Assembly (NCBI RefSeq): GCF_003478995.1
Contig: NZ_QUGI01000002.1
Coordinates: 310,536 to 374,535 of the forward strand
DNA from: Pseudoflavonifractor sp. AF19-9AC
Lineage (GTDB): Bacteria; Bacillota; Clostridia; Oscillospirales; Oscillospiraceae
Direction: 5' to 3'
Length of the DNA: 64,000 nt
The notes under the pieces were generated by a model that had not been told where the DNA came from, searched no databases, and saw only the letters and a list, made by a program, of their open reading frames with translations. Positions within the stretch are counted from its first letter, which is position 1. Each line of letters starts with the position of its first letter. A program made the translations under genes and the position numbers. Positions 32,403-41,531 of this stretch are shown one piece after another.

Positions 32403-33416
32403 TCAGACCTCCAGGACCCGGCTGGCGTTCTGGAAAATCTTTGCAAAGCCGCTGATAGTGGTGATGGCGGCCCGCTCCAGCTGGCGGTCAATGAGCTTGT
32501 CGTACTCCACCGTCACGTCGCTGCCCTGCACCATCTCCAGGGCGAAGCGCTTGTCCAGACCGATGACCGTGCCCTCGGGGAGGACGGAGGTGCGCAGCAG
32601 GGTGGCCCCCAGGGGGGTGGTCAGCTTGCCGGTGCCCTGGAAGTTGAGGCCGGTGAGGGGGTTCTGGAACTCGGTGAGCTTCAGCAGCTTCACCATCACG
32701 TCGCCGGACACCAGCAGAGCGTTCATCTCGTAGGGGTCAAACTTGGCCCAGAAGTCCACCAGGTCGTCGTAGGTCAGGGTGCCGGAGGAGGACACCTCGT
32801 CCACCTGGGCGGCGTTGCCGTTGCCGTCGCCGTTCATCAGCACGTCCACCGCGTCCTCCAGGTGGGCCCGGGCGATGTGAGCGCCAATCTGGCGCAGGGT
32901 GACGGAGAAGAGGTCCAGCTTCTGGTAGCGGACGGCCTCGTAGGAGGCCACCAGCATGCGGCCGCGCTTGCGCAGCTTCACCAGGTTACTCTGCACCTTG
33001 ATGGTGGTGGCGGGGATGGAGGCGCCCTCGTCCACCTGGCGCAGCTCCTTCTCCTCGCCGCCGGCCTCGGAGGCGATGGAGCGGTAATCCATGCCGTCGA
33101 ACTTGGTGACGGCGGCGGTGATGTGGGGGAGGATGTCGCCCTCCTCCATGCCCTGGCGGACGGAGCGGGCGATGTACTCAGGGAAGAGGACGGCGGAGTC
33201 GGCGGTGCGGAAGAACTTCTCCACCACGTCGCTGCCGGCGCCCTTCACCTTGATGTCAAAGCGCTTGAGCTGGCGCTGAAAGGCGTCCAGGCCCTCCAGG
33301 GAGGTGCCCTTGTACTGCTCGCTGGGGTCCTGGCGCTCCAGCACCTGGGTAAAGGTGGACCCGGCCTCCTGATACATGCCCTTGTCCAGTCTCAGATTGT
33401 CATAGGAAAAAGCCAT
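32403..33416 (-). CDS. xkdG: major capsid protein (XkdG-like)
   Basis: The 337-residue protein has the makeup of an HK97-fold capsid protein of the XkdG/encapsulin-like branch: an extended N-arm (about 1-60), a long spine helix in RRTLRQIGAHIARAHLEDAVDV region (about 175-200), and a C-terminal A-domain (TTPLGATLLRTSVLPEGTVIG, TVEYDKLIDRQLERAAITT). It follows the decoration protein and precedes the connector. Start ATG 33416 has AAGGGAGCG upstream. Confidence 0.85.
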   Translation of the reverse strand: MAFSYDNLRLDKGMYQEAGSTFTQVLERQDPSEQYKGTSLEGLDAFQRQLKRFDIKVKGAGSDVVEKFFRTADSAVLFPEYIARSVRQGMEEGDILPHITAAVTKFDGMDYRSIASEAGGEEKELRQVDEGASIPATTIKVQSNLVKLRKRGRMLVASYEAVRYQKLDLFSVTLRQIGAHIARAHLEDAVDVLMNGDGNGNAAQVDEVSSSGTLTYDDLVDFWAKFDPYEMNALLVSGDVMVKLLKLTEFQNPLTGLNFQGTGKLTTPLGATLLRTSVLPEGTVIGLDKRFALEMVQGSDVTVEYDKLIDRQLERAAITTISGFAKIFQNASRVLEV

Positions 33417-33439
33417 TTTTCTTCACGCTCCCTTTCTTC

Positions 33440-33778
33440 TCACAGACACAGTACGGCGGAGTTTTCGCCGGCGCTGACCACCAGCACGGGGATGCCGCCG
33501 TCGGCGGAACTCTGCACGCCGCCGTTGCCGTCGGCCTCCACATTGGCCCAGCCGGGGGTGAGGGAGCCGGTGGTGCTGACGGTGACAAAGCCCTTCACCT
33601 GGACGGCGGCGCCCCCCTTTCGGGGCTCCATGGCCACGCCGCAGAACTTGTCCTTGGCCGAGCACAGGCCCACCGTGCCGTTTTCGGTGACCTTGACCAC
33701 CTTGCCGCCGGTCACGTCCTCGCCGCAGGCGAAGGTGGCCACCACGGCTCCAATGTCCTCAAAGGAAAACTTGCTCAT
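33440..33778 (-). CDS. capsid decoration-type protein
   Basis: A 112-residue beta-rich protein: FEDIGAVVATFACGEDVTGG, CGVAMEPRKGGAAVQVKGFV and VLVVSAGENSAVLCL. This resembles small head-decoration or head-fibre base proteins coded just before the major capsid gene. ATG 33778 follows AAGGAGGTCAACAAACC. Confidence 0.7.
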   Translation of the reverse strand: MSKFSFEDIGAVVATFACGEDVTGGKVVKVTENGTVGLCSAKDKFCGVAMEPRKGGAAVQVKGFVTVSTTGSLTPGWANVEADGNGGVQSSADGGIPVLVVSAGENSAVLCL

Positions 33779-33801
33779 GGTTTGTTGACCTCCTTAAAAA
33801 A

Positions 33802-34734
33802 TCAAATCAGAAAAGCGCCGTCCCGGCTGTCGGGCTGGCCGCTCTTTTCTCCGTATTCCAGCTGGGGACAGATGGGGTAACGCCGGGCAGCCTTTGCGCC
33901 CCAGGCCTCCTTCAGGGCGGTAAGCTCGGCGAGGGAGAGCTTCTCCGTCATGCCCAGCAGCAGCTCCCGTTCCATGCCCAGCCCGGCCAGCAGGCCCAGG
34001 CGTACCGTCTCCTCTTTGAGTTCCTTCCGGTACTGCCGTCCCGCTTCCGCCTCCCGCTCCAGCTGTTCCAGCTCTCCGGCCAGACCGGGATTTTTTCGGA
34101 CCAGGTCCTTCAGGGTCCGGGCGCTGCCCGCCCCCTTCACCACACCCGCCTCGGGCTGGGCGGGCACCGCCACAAAGGAGAACTCATAGGCGTCGCTGGC
34201 CCCCTCCAGGCTGGCGTAGCACAGCTTTCCGTCGTAGTACTCGCCCTTCTTGTGGCCGCACTGCCCCTTTCGAAGGTCGGCCCCGCAGATGGAGCACACC
34301 GACTGTTCCACGGCGCAGCCCACGCTGACCTCCTTTTTGATGCCCGCCTCAATTTCGGCAATCAGGTCCTTTGAGCCCTCGGTCCGTGCCATGTAGGCCC
34401 AGCCCTTCAGCCAGCAGTAGCCGTCCCCGGCCTTGGTGGTGCGCTCCGGCTGGAAAATGACCTCGGTCTTATAGATGCGGGCGGCCTGACCCCGGGCGGA
34501 CCACTGGTGGTCAAAGATGCCGCTCTTGCCCACAAACAGCCTGGAGAGCTCCTCCAGTGTCTGGGGGGCAAAGCGCTCCTGGTCCCGGTCCACCTCGTTG
34601 TCGCAGAGGCGCAGGGAGAAGACGTACACGTCCTCCTCCTTTAATTCCTTCCGGGAGAGCAGGTTGATGAGGGCCAGATCCTCCGCCGTCACCGCCGCCT
34701 GCTGGCCTCCCTGGGATTCCTTCAATACCTTCAT
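33802..34734 (-). CDS. XkdF-like prohead protease/scaffold protein
   Basis: About 310 residues from ATG 34734 (AAGGAGGAAGCCGA upstream); the frame back to 35013 crosses the portal gene and is not expected to be translated. The protein sits between portal and capsid genes, as PBSX xkdF does. The first part (about 1-190) has FSLRLCDNEVDRDQERFAP and GIFDHQWSARGQ, like prohead protease-type domains. Two cysteine pairs (CSICGADLRKGQC) form a likely metal knuckle. The C-terminal half (about 205-290) is helical and charged, like a scaffold. Confidence 0.75.
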   Translation of the reverse strand: MKVLKESQGGQQAAVTAEDLALINLLSRKELKEEDVYVFSLRLCDNEVDRDQERFAPQTLEELSRLFVGKSGIFDHQWSARGQAARIYKTEVIFQPERTTKAGDGYCWLKGWAYMARTEGSKDLIAEIEAGIKKEVSVGCAVEQSVCSICGADLRKGQCGHKKGEYYDGKLCYASLEGASDAYEFSFVAVPAQPEAGVVKGAGSARTLKDLVRKNPGLAGELEQLEREAEAGRQYRKELKEETVRLGLLAGLGMERELLLGMTEKLSLAELTALKEAWGAKAARRYPICPQLEYGEKSGQPDSRDGAFLI

Positions 34735-34907
34735 TCGGCTTCCTCCTTCATTTTCTCCGCCTGAGCATCGTCGTCGCAAGCTCCAGATCCCTCGGCCCGC
34801 CGCATCCGGCAGGCCTCGCTCCTTCCGCTGCTCCTCCTCTCCCCAGAAAAGCGCTCCGCGCTTTCCCGGGGGCCCCGACCTGGCGTAATCGCTCCGGGCG
34901 GGACTTT

Positions 34908-36059
34908 TCAGCCCTTCCGGCTCTCCTGCTCCAGCTTCAAGCCCTCTGCCTGGGTCCGGTACAGTTCTGCCCGGGCCTCTTCCACCAGGTCCTGGAGATT
35001 GATGTCCTCCCACTCCAGCGTCACCCGGGGGTCATAGCCCCGCAGCCCAAGCCACAGCTGGGCCACCCTCTGGAGCGCGGGCTCCACGCTGCGGCGGATG
35101 GCGGTAATCTCGCTGGTAAGCAGGTCGGCCTGCTGGGCGCTCATGCGCTCGGTGGAGGACCAGGACAGCCCCAGCATGAAGGGGGGAATGCCCGTCCGGG
35201 CCACCAGCTGCTCCAGAATCTGGCGCACGGGCACCTCGCTGTCCAGAATGGGGCTGTCGGCGCCGATGACCTTGATGTCCACGTCGCCCACGGCCACAAA
35301 GTCCCGCACCGTCCCTTCCCGGCCAGCCTGCATGGCGGCCGACCACTCCTGGGCAATCTGTGAGCACCGCTCCTGGGCAAAGGCCTCCTCGCCCTCCCCA
35401 GGCTTACAGACCACCGCAAAGCGCAGGTTGCCTGCCCGCTCCCAGTTCTGGCCCATGGCCTGGTAAATTTTCAGCAGAATGCCCGTCAAAAAGGGCATGG
35501 ACCGCATGAGGGACACCCCGAAGGGGCTGTCGGAGGTAGGCTGAAAGGGGGTGAAGAGGAGCAGCTCCTGCCAGGGCAGCTCTCTGGGCTCCCCCACCTC
35601 CCTCCGGCACAGCCGGAAGTCCAGGGGGGTGTCCCCCTCCCGGGCCTCCACCTGCTCCGGGTCGGCACACAGCACCGCCGCCACATCCCGCCCGTCTCCG
35701 GTGAGCACAATCTCACCCAATGCGTGGCCGCAGGTAAAGAGGTCGTCCAAATACCGGTCCAGAAAGGCCTGCATCCCCTGCTGGCCCCAGCCGGTGTTCA
35801 CCCCCTGCCAGAAGGCGTCCAGTTCCTCCTGTGCCCTCTTGTCCCGGCAGATGGGATGCACCCCGCCGCACAGCCGCACCAGCTTCCACACGGCGGCCTC
35901 CACCACGGGCACGCCCTCCCGGATAGCCCGGTACAGCTCCACCGAGCCGCCGCCCAGGGGGGTGTACCGGTCCAGTACGCCGAAGGGGTGCCCCTCGCTC
36001 CGGCGCACCTGCACCACGGGGGGCGACGCCTCCCGGTGCCTCTGTTTCCACCATCTCAT
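34908..36059 (-). CDS. phage portal protein (XkdE-like)
   Basis: A 383-residue portal-fold protein. VLDRYTPLGGGSVELYRAIREG near the start, LMRSMPFLTGILLKIYQAMGQNWE in the middle and the C-terminal segment PPFMLGLSWSSTERMSAQQADLL are typical of portal proteins. It forms the dodecameric ring through which DNA enters the head. It follows terminase large by 28 bases. There is a 173-base gap before the next gene (34735-34907) with no convincing small gene. Confidence 0.85.
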   Translation of the reverse strand: MRWWKQRHREASPPVVQVRRSEGHPFGVLDRYTPLGGGSVELYRAIREGVPVVEAAVWKLVRLCGGVHPICRDKRAQEELDAFWQGVNTGWGQQGMQAFLDRYLDDLFTCGHALGEIVLTGDGRDVAAVLCADPEQVEAREGDTPLDFRLCRREVGEPRELPWQELLLFTPFQPTSDSPFGVSLMRSMPFLTGILLKIYQAMGQNWERAGNLRFAVVCKPGEGEEAFAQERCSQIAQEWSAAMQAGREGTVRDFVAVGDVDIKVIGADSPILDSEVPVRQILEQLVARTGIPPFMLGLSWSSTERMSAQQADLLTSEITAIRRSVEPALQRVAQLWLGLRGYDPRVTLEWEDINLQDLVEEARAELYRTQAEGLKLEQESRKG

Positions 36060-36087
36060 GTTGTCCCGCTCCCTTTTCTGTCAATTT

Positions 36088-37347
36088 TCAGCGCGTTTTC
36101 CGCTCCACGCAGCCGGCAAAAAAGCCGCCGCTGCTTTCCCGCCCCGCCACAGTAGAGGCAAAGTAGCGAATTTCATCCATCGCGTGGTCATATTCTTTTT
36201 TCACCCGGTCCTGACCGTCGCCCTTGTCCTCCCAGCGGTAGAGGGAAAACTCCCGGATGGCGTCCTTACAGGGCTGGCAAATGACCAGCTTTCTGGCCTT
36301 CATCAGCCGGGCGGTGAGGCGGATGCCCGAGAGCACCTCGTTGTCCGCCCGCCGCACCCGCCAGCCCCGGCGGCGCAGGGTCTCCAGAAAGCTGGCAGCG
36401 GAGGGATCGGCCACCACCGCCTCAATCCGCCGTCCCCCGGCAAGCCGTGCCAGGGCGTCGGCGTGTTCCTCGTCGGTTTTCTGTCGCCGCTCCTGCCGGG
36501 CGTCGTAGTAGTACTCCGCCACCCGGTACCACACCCCGTCCTGCTTGCCCCACAGGCCCATGGAGGTGGGGTTCACCGTGCCGTAGTCGCAGGAGATGTA
36601 CCACTGCTCCATCTCCCCCTCCGGCACCGGGGATACATAGCTCTCGTCAAAGAAGTCATAAATGATGCCCTCGGCGGCCACCCACTCTCCCAGCACAAAC
36701 CGGCGGTAGAAGGTGCCTTCAAACATGGTCTGGTAGCGCTCCAGCACCTCCCGGGAGAGGCCGGGGTTGTCGGTCATGGCAAACTGGAGCCGCAGCACCT
36801 TTTTCTCCTCCGCCTTTTCAATCCACTCCCGGTAAAACCAGTGCCCGGGGGACTCGGGGTTGCAGGAGAACCACAGCCGGCTCCCGGTCACCGAGCACCG
36901 GGCCGCGGTCTGCTCCACGAAGGAGCGGGGCATCAGGGCCACCTCGTCCAGCAGGGCCCCCGCCAGGGTGATGCCCTGGATGAGGGCCGCCGAGCCCTCG
37001 TCCTTGCCCCCGAAGAGGTAGAAGGTGTTTTTCCGCCGCCCCAGCCGCACCTGAATGAGGTTTCGTCCATTCTGCATCCGGCACCGGAAGCCCATATTCT
37101 CCAGCAGGGGAATGAGCTCCGAGAGCAGGTTTCGCCGCAGGGACGAGATGGTCTTGCCGCACAGGGCGAAATTCCGGTTCTGGAAGGAGCGCATGGCCCA
37201 GCAGAAAAAGGACAATCCGGTGCACAAGGTCTTGCCGCTGCGCACCGCCCCGTCGCAGATGATGGCCTGCCTGTCCCGGTCGGGGGAGCCGGGCCGCCAC
37301 CAGGTGAGCACCCGGCGCTGCTTGGGGGAAAAGACCAGATCCTCCAC
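36088..37347 (-). CDS. xtmB: terminase large subunit (PBSX family)
   Basis: A 419-residue packaging motor. ATPase part: Walker A GAVRSGKT (33-40) and Walker B ALLDEVALM (about 138-146). Nuclease part: CDYGTVNPTS (first metal-binding D), VVADPSAASF (second D) and KKEYDHAMDEIRY at the C-terminus (third D). All active residues are present, so the nuclease and motor look functional. PBSX-type terminases package host DNA. Size matches PBSX XtmB (433). Confidence 0.94.
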   Translation of the reverse strand: MEDLVFSPKQRRVLTWWRPGSPDRDRQAIICDGAVRSGKTLCTGLSFFCWAMRSFQNRNFALCGKTISSLRRNLLSELIPLLENMGFRCRMQNGRNLIQVRLGRRKNTFYLFGGKDEGSAALIQGITLAGALLDEVALMPRSFVEQTAARCSVTGSRLWFSCNPESPGHWFYREWIEKAEEKKVLRLQFAMTDNPGLSREVLERYQTMFEGTFYRRFVLGEWVAAEGIIYDFFDESYVSPVPEGEMEQWYISCDYGTVNPTSMGLWGKQDGVWYRVAEYYYDARQERRQKTDEEHADALARLAGGRRIEAVVADPSAASFLETLRRRGWRVRRADNEVLSGIRLTARLMKARKLVICQPCKDAIREFSLYRWEDKGDGQDRVKKEYDHAMDEIRYFASTVAGRESSGGFFAGCVERKTR

Positions 37348-37350
37348 GGC

Positions 37351-37647
37351 TTATTCCCCCTTCTCCTCCATGGCCCGCAAAAAGCGGTCCACCTGCTCCT
37401 CACCGCTCTGGTCGGCGGCGTCCAGCAGCCGCTCCAGCAGCCGGGCCCGGTCGGCAAATTTCAGTTCAATGACGCCGTTTGTCCCCCGTTTAAACTCGGT
37501 GAGGGCGTCCAGATCCAGCTTTTGAAGCCCGCCCCAGTCCTCCTCCGGAAAGCAGGCCAGGCGCACCGCGTCGCCCACATCGGCGTTGGCCAGCTTCCAC
37601 ATGCGCTTTAAAATCTCCTCCCGTCCCGGGAGCCCACCTCTGGCCAT
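37351..37647 (-). CDS. terminase small subunit
   Basis: About 98 residues from ATG 37647, behind GAGGAGGGATGG; the frame back to 37704 is leader. The start ARGGLPGREEILKRMWKLANADV and the helical character fit PBSX-like small terminase proteins (short form), and it precedes terminase large by 3 bases. The usual N-terminal DNA-binding helix-turn-helix of XtmA is not visible, so this may be a reduced form. Confidence 0.7.
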   Translation of the reverse strand: MARGGLPGREEILKRMWKLANADVGDAVRLACFPEEDWGGLQKLDLDALTEFKRGTNGVIELKFADRARLLERLLDAADQSGEEQVDRFLRAMEEKGE

Positions 37648-37706
37648 TCCATCCCTCCTCACCTCTGGCTGGGAGAGGCCGGAAAGTTGTATGGTGCCGG
37701 TCACGC

Positions 37707-37736
37707 AAGAAAAAAAGAAGGGACTCGCCCTTCTTC
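37707..37736 (-). terminator. terminator-like hairpin in the leader of the phage-like operon
   Basis: AAGAAGGG (37715-37722) pairs with CCCTTCTT (37728-37735). On the minus strand TTTTTTTCTT follows. It is 60-90 bases upstream of the small terminase gene, so it can cut off only transcripts starting between here and the D,D-carboxypeptidase gene. That makes it a candidate attenuator. Confidence 0.6.
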
Positions 37737-37877
37737 GTCATATCTCACGCCCGGTTTGCATTAAGGTAATACACAGGCCTGTCCAGAAAAAAATACCGGC
37801 TTTGCCCACTGTATAGAACCGGCAGTCTCTCCATATCCTGTTTTCATCCACAAATGATGGAGCAGGAGGAACCATTT

Positions 37878-39026
37878 ATGAAGCGCATTTCCACGTTGAT
37901 TCTGGCGGCGCTGCTGTTGGCGGCCGCCATACCGGCTGCGGGGGCGGAGGAGGCTGGCGGACTGTCTCTCTCCTGTGCCTCCGCTCTTTTGATGGAGAAG
38001 GAGACAGGGACCGTGCTGTACGACCAGAACAGCCACCAGAAGCTGGAGCCGGCCAGCGTGACCAAGATCATGACCCTTCTTCTGGTGATGGAGGCTCTGG
38101 ACGACGGGCGGCTCACCTCGGATGATCTGGTGACCGTCTCCGCCAACGCGGCGGGGATGGGCGGCTCCCAGGTCTATCTAAAAGAAGGGGAGCAGATGCC
38201 CGTCCGGGAGCTTATCAAGTGCGTCACCGTGGTGTCGGGCAACGACTGTGCGGTGGCCCTGGCGGAGCACCTCTACGGCAGTGAGGCGGCTTTTGTGGCG
38301 GAGATGAACCGCAAGGCCCAGGAGCTGGGCATGGCGGACACCAACTTTGTCAACTGCACCGGCCTGCCCGCCGACGGCCATGTGACCACGGCCTACGACA
38401 TCGCCCTCATGTCCCGGGAGCTCATTTTGAACCACCCGGATATTCGGGATTATACAACCATTTGGATGGACTCCATTCGGGACGGCACCTTCGGGCTCAC
38501 CAACACCAACCGGCTCATCCGCTTTTATGCGGGGGCCACGGGTCTGAAAACGGGGTCCACCGACTCGGCCCTCTACTGCATGTCGGCCACGGCGGAGCGG
38601 GACGGCATGGAGCTCATTGCCGTCATCATGAAGGCCCCCACCAGTGCCCAGCGCTTTGAGGACGCCAAGGCCCTTCTGGACTACGGCTTTGCAAATTACG
38701 CTCTGGTAAACGTCTACCCCGAGACCCCTCTGGCCCCGGTGGACGTGCTGCTGGGGACGGCGGCCCAGGTGCAGCCCCAGCTGAAGGAGGACTGCTCCCT
38801 GCTGGTGGACAAGCGCCAGGCGGACCAGGTGACCACCAAAGTGACGGTGGCCCAGGATGTGGAGGCTCCGGTGGACCCGGGCCAGACCCTGGGCCAGCTG
38901 GAGGTGTACGTGGGGGAGGAGCTTCAGAAGACCATTCCCATCGTGGCCGCCCAGGGCGTGGACCGGCTGACGGTGCCTGGAATTTTCTCCCGCATGCTGC
39001 GCCAGCTGCTCATGGCGGAGGGATAA
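37878..39026 (+). CDS. dacF: D-alanyl-D-alanine carboxypeptidase (DacF-type, PBP5/6 family)
   Basis: A 382-residue secreted penicillin-binding protein. A signal peptide (residues 1-25, RISTLILAALLLAAAIPAAG) leads to the S11 peptidase domain. Active motifs: SVTK (S60, K63), SGND (about 125) and KTG in ATGLKTGSTDSAL (about 230). A beta domain and an amphipathic C-terminal anchor follow. It trims terminal D-Ala from peptidoglycan peptides. ATG 37878 is chosen for AGGAGGAACCATTT; an earlier in-frame ATG at 37854 lacks a signal sequence. It diverges from the phage-like operon. Confidence 0.94.
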   Translation: MKRISTLILAALLLAAAIPAAGAEEAGGLSLSCASALLMEKETGTVLYDQNSHQKLEPASVTKIMTLLLVMEALDDGRLTSDDLVTVSANAAGMGGSQVYLKEGEQMPVRELIKCVTVVSGNDCAVALAEHLYGSEAAFVAEMNRKAQELGMADTNFVNCTGLPADGHVTTAYDIALMSRELILNHPDIRDYTTIWMDSIRDGTFGLTNTNRLIRFYAGATGLKTGSTDSALYCMSATAERDGMELIAVIMKAPTSAQRFEDAKALLDYGFANYALVNVYPETPLAPVDVLLGTAAQVQPQLKEDCSLLVDKRQADQVTTKVTVAQDVEAPVDPGQTLGQLEVYVGEELQKTIPIVAAQGVDRLTVPGIFSRMLRQLLMAEG

Positions 39027-39136
39027 GTGGGGAACCGGTTCCCTGCCCGTTCCGCCCGCCGGGATTTCCCGGCGCTTACATAAAGTTCCAGTCTTTTTGC
39101 CGAAATGTACAAAATCCAGCTTTACGGCTATTTTAC

Positions 39137-39165
39137 TTGACGGGTTCTGGACCGCGTTGTATAAT
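39137..39165 (+). promoter_or_regulatory. promoter of the glycogen operon
   Basis: TTGACG (39137-39142) and TATAAT (39160-39165) are 17 bases apart, 88 bases upstream of glgB. Confidence 0.85.
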
Positions 39166-39252
39166 TTATATAAATATCCGGCAATATTTTCGTCTGCGTG
39201 TTGTGCTTTTTCGCTCAGCGCGGCGAGGAAATTTACCGCAGAGGTGATCACT

Positions 39253-41448
39253 TTGTCCAAATATCAGGAAAATCTTTCCGCCAACGACCTGTTTTTAGAG
39301 TTGGAGGCCTTTTCCGAGGGCCGTTCCACCCGGGCCTGGCGGTGTTTCGGCGCCCATCCGGCCAAGACTGAGGACGGAACCGAGGGCTACTTATTCCGGG
39401 TCTGGGCGCCCAACGCCCCCCGCATCACCATCATCGGCGACTTCAACGGCTGGGACCTGGAGGCCACTCCCATGGAGAAGGTGGAGGGCGGCATCTGGGA
39501 GGCTTTTGTCCCCGGCCTGCAGCGCTACGACGCCTATCAGTATGCCATCCATCAGGAGGACGGCACCTATGTGGGCAAGGCCGATCCCTTCGGTTTCCAC
39601 AGCGCCACCCGCCCCGACGTCTCCACCAAGATCTATGATCTGAATACCGGCTACCAGTGGGGCGACAAGAGCTGGATGGAATACCGGGCAAAAACGCCTC
39701 TTTATACAAAGCCCATGAATATTTATGAGTGCCACCTGGGCTCCTGGCGGCGTACCGGGGAGGGCGAGTTCCTCTCCTACCGGGACATCGCCTCCTACCT
39801 GGTGCCCTACGTGAAGGAGATGGGCTTCACCCATGTGGAGCTGCTGCCGGTGACGGAGCATCCCCTGGACGCCTCCTGGGGCTACCAGTGCACGGGCTAC
39901 TTCGCGGCCACCAGCCGCTTCGGCATCCCCGACGATCTGAAGTACCTCATTGACCAGCTGCACCAGGCGGGCATCGGAGTCATCATGGACTGGGTTCCCG
40001 CCCACTTCCCCCGGGATGCCTTCGGCCTCTACCACTTTGACGGCACTCCCACCTATGAGTACGCCGACCCCCGGAAGGGGGAGCACCCCGACTGGGGCAC
40101 CCAGGTCTTTGACTTCGGGCGCAACGAGGTGCGGTCCTTCCTCTTCTCCTCGGCCATGTTCTGGCTGGAGGAGTACCACATGGACGGCCTGCGGGTGGAC
40201 GCAGTGTCCTCCATGCTGTACCTGGACTACGGGCGGCAGAACGGGGAGTGGATGCCCAACATCCACGGCGGCAAGGAGAATCTGGAGGCTATTGACTTCT
40301 TCCAGAAGCTGAATACCGCCGTCTTTGCCGACCACCCCGACGTTCTCATGATCGCCGAGGAGTCCACCGCCTGGCCCAAGGTGACCTACCCCGTGGACGA
40401 AGGCGGCCTGGGCTTCAACTTCAAGTGGAACATGGGCTGGATGAACGACATCTGCCATTACATCAAGCTGGACCCCTACTTCCGGCAGTTTAACCACCGG
40501 GACATCACCTTCTCCCTCATGTACGCCTTCTCGGAGAACTACATCCTACCTCTGTCCCACGACGAGGTGGTCCACATGAAGGGCTCCTTCTTCGGCAAGA
40601 TGCCCGGGGACAACCCCCAGAAGTTTGCCGGTGTCCGGGCCTTCTACGCCTACATGATGACCCACCCGGGCAAGAAGCTCACCTTTATGGGGGCGGAGCT
40701 TGCCCAGTGGAACGAGTGGCACTACGAGTACTCTCTGGACTGGCATCTGCTGCAGTATGAGCCCCACCGCCAAACCCAGGCCTTCTTCCAGGCCATGAAC
40801 AACTTCTACCTGGCCGAGCCCTCCCTGTGGGAGCAGGACGACTCCTGGCAGGGCTTCCAGTGGCTTTGCGCCGACGACAACACCGCCAACACCGTCTCCT
40901 TCCTGCGCTGGGATAAGAGCGGCAAGCCCCTGGCCATTGTGTGCAACTTCTCCCCCAACCACCGGGAGGGCTACCGCATCGGCGTGCCCTTTGCCGGCAC
41001 CTGGACCCCGGTGTTCAACACCGACGAAACCCGCTTCGGCGGCCAGGGTCTGGGCGACCAGGGCCCCCTGAAGTCGGAGAAGGTCCCCTACCACGACCAG
41101 GAGCAGTCTCTGGTCATCGACCTGCCCCCCATGTCGGTGATGATCTACCGCTGCACCCGCCGCGCCCCGGTGCGCAAGCCCAAGGCGGACAAGGCCGCCG
41201 CCCCTGAGGCGAAGGCCCCTGCCAAGAAGCGCACCGCCAAGGCCAAGGCGGAGCAGGAGGAGGCTCCCAAGACCCGGGCCAAGACCACCCGCACCAAGGC
41301 GGCCAAGGCCCCCAAGGAGGAGGCCCCCAAGGCCGAGGCCAAGCCCGCCAAGGAAGAAGCTCCCAAGACGGAGGCGAAGGCTCCCAAGGCCAAGCGCTCT
41401 GTGAAGGCGGCCGCCAGAAAGGCCGCCCGAGGCAAGTCCACCCCCTGA
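39253..41448 (+). CDS. glgB: 1,4-alpha-glucan branching enzyme with a lysine/alanine-rich C-terminal tail
   Basis: 731 residues from TTG 39253 (GAGGTGATCACT upstream, an extended match to the ribosome site). An N-terminal CBM48 (about 30-120) precedes the GH13 barrel. Catalytic motifs are [11 protein letters not shown] (nucleophile D), LMIAEEST (acid E) and LSHDEVV (transition-state D). It makes the alpha-1,6 branches of glycogen. The last ~95 residues after the beta domain (from [10 protein letters not shown]) are a repetitive K/A/P/E sequence like histone H1 or H-NS-like tails, which branching enzymes do not usually have; the repeats include [15 protein letters not shown]. This tail may bind glycogen, nucleic acid or a partner. 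Confidence 0.94.
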   Translation: MSKYQENLSANDLFLELEAFSEGRSTRAWRCFGAHPAKTEDGTEGYLFRVWAPNAPRITIIGDFNGWDLEATPMEKVEGGIWEAFVPGLQRYDAYQYAIHQEDGTYVGKADPFGFHSATRPDVSTKIYDLNTGYQWGDKSWMEYRAKTPLYTKPMNIYECHLGSWRRTGEGEFLSYRDIASYLVPYVKEMGFTHVELLPVTEHPLDASWGYQCTGYFAATSRFGIPDDLKYLIDQLHQAGIGVIMDWVPAHFPRDAFGLYHFDGTPTYEYADPRKGEHPDWGTQVFDFGRNEVRSFLFSSAMFWLEEYHMDGLRVDAVSSMLYLDYGRQNGEWMPNIHGGKENLEAIDFFQKLNTAVFADHPDVLMIAEESTAWPKVTYPVDEGGLGFNFKWNMGWMNDICHYIKLDPYFRQFNHRDITFSLMYAFSENYILPLSHDEVVHMKGSFFGKMPGDNPQKFAGVRAFYAYMMTHPGKKLTFMGAELAQWNEWHYEYSLDWHLLQYEPHRQTQAFFQAMNNFYLAEPSLWEQDDSWQGFQWLCADDNTANTVSFLRWDKSGKPLAIVCNFSPNHREGYRIGVPFAGTWTPVFNTDETRFGGQGLGDQGPLKSEKVPYHDQEQSLVIDLPPMSVMIYRCTRRAPVRKPKADKAAAPEAKAPAKKRTAKAKAEQEEAPKTRAKTTRTKAAKAPKEEAPKAEAKPAKEEAPKTEAKAPKAKRSVKAAARKAARGKSTP

Positions 41449-41531
41449 TCGTCAGGAATTCCAGGGCCCGCCGTTTTGGCCCGCCTTGTTCCATAGTTCC
41501 CCGCGTGAAACAGACAAGAGGTGACAGACGT

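Larger units (their letters stand above)
24604..37647 (-). mobile_element. PBSX-like head and contractile-tail gene cluster (defective prophage or domesticated particle)
   Basis: Eighteen tightly packed genes on the minus strand run in the order terminase small, terminase large, portal, XkdF-like, decoration, major capsid, three connector/tail-completion genes, tail sheath, tail tube, chaperone with frameshift extension, a 184-aa protein, LysM protein, hub, spike, gp25-like, baseplate J and XkdU-like. This is the PBSX late-gene order. There is no integrase, repressor, replication, holin or lysin gene, no tail fibre, and no recognisable tape measure inside the cluster. Flanks are ordinary chromosomal genes (SSS symporter, D,D-carboxypeptidase). 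Reading frames are intact and codon use matches the surroundings. Confidence 0.85.

Noticed and set aside
34735..34907. Possible small gene between portal and XkdF-like genes
   Set aside because: The in-frame upstream extension has no start with ribosome site and no motif; the ATG at 34734 has a strong site.
41160..41448. Repeat-like KA-rich DNA as a CRISPR or minisatellite
   Set aside because: It is an in-frame coding repeat of the GlgB tail, not an array of identical spaced repeats. No CRISPR array was seen anywhere in the window.
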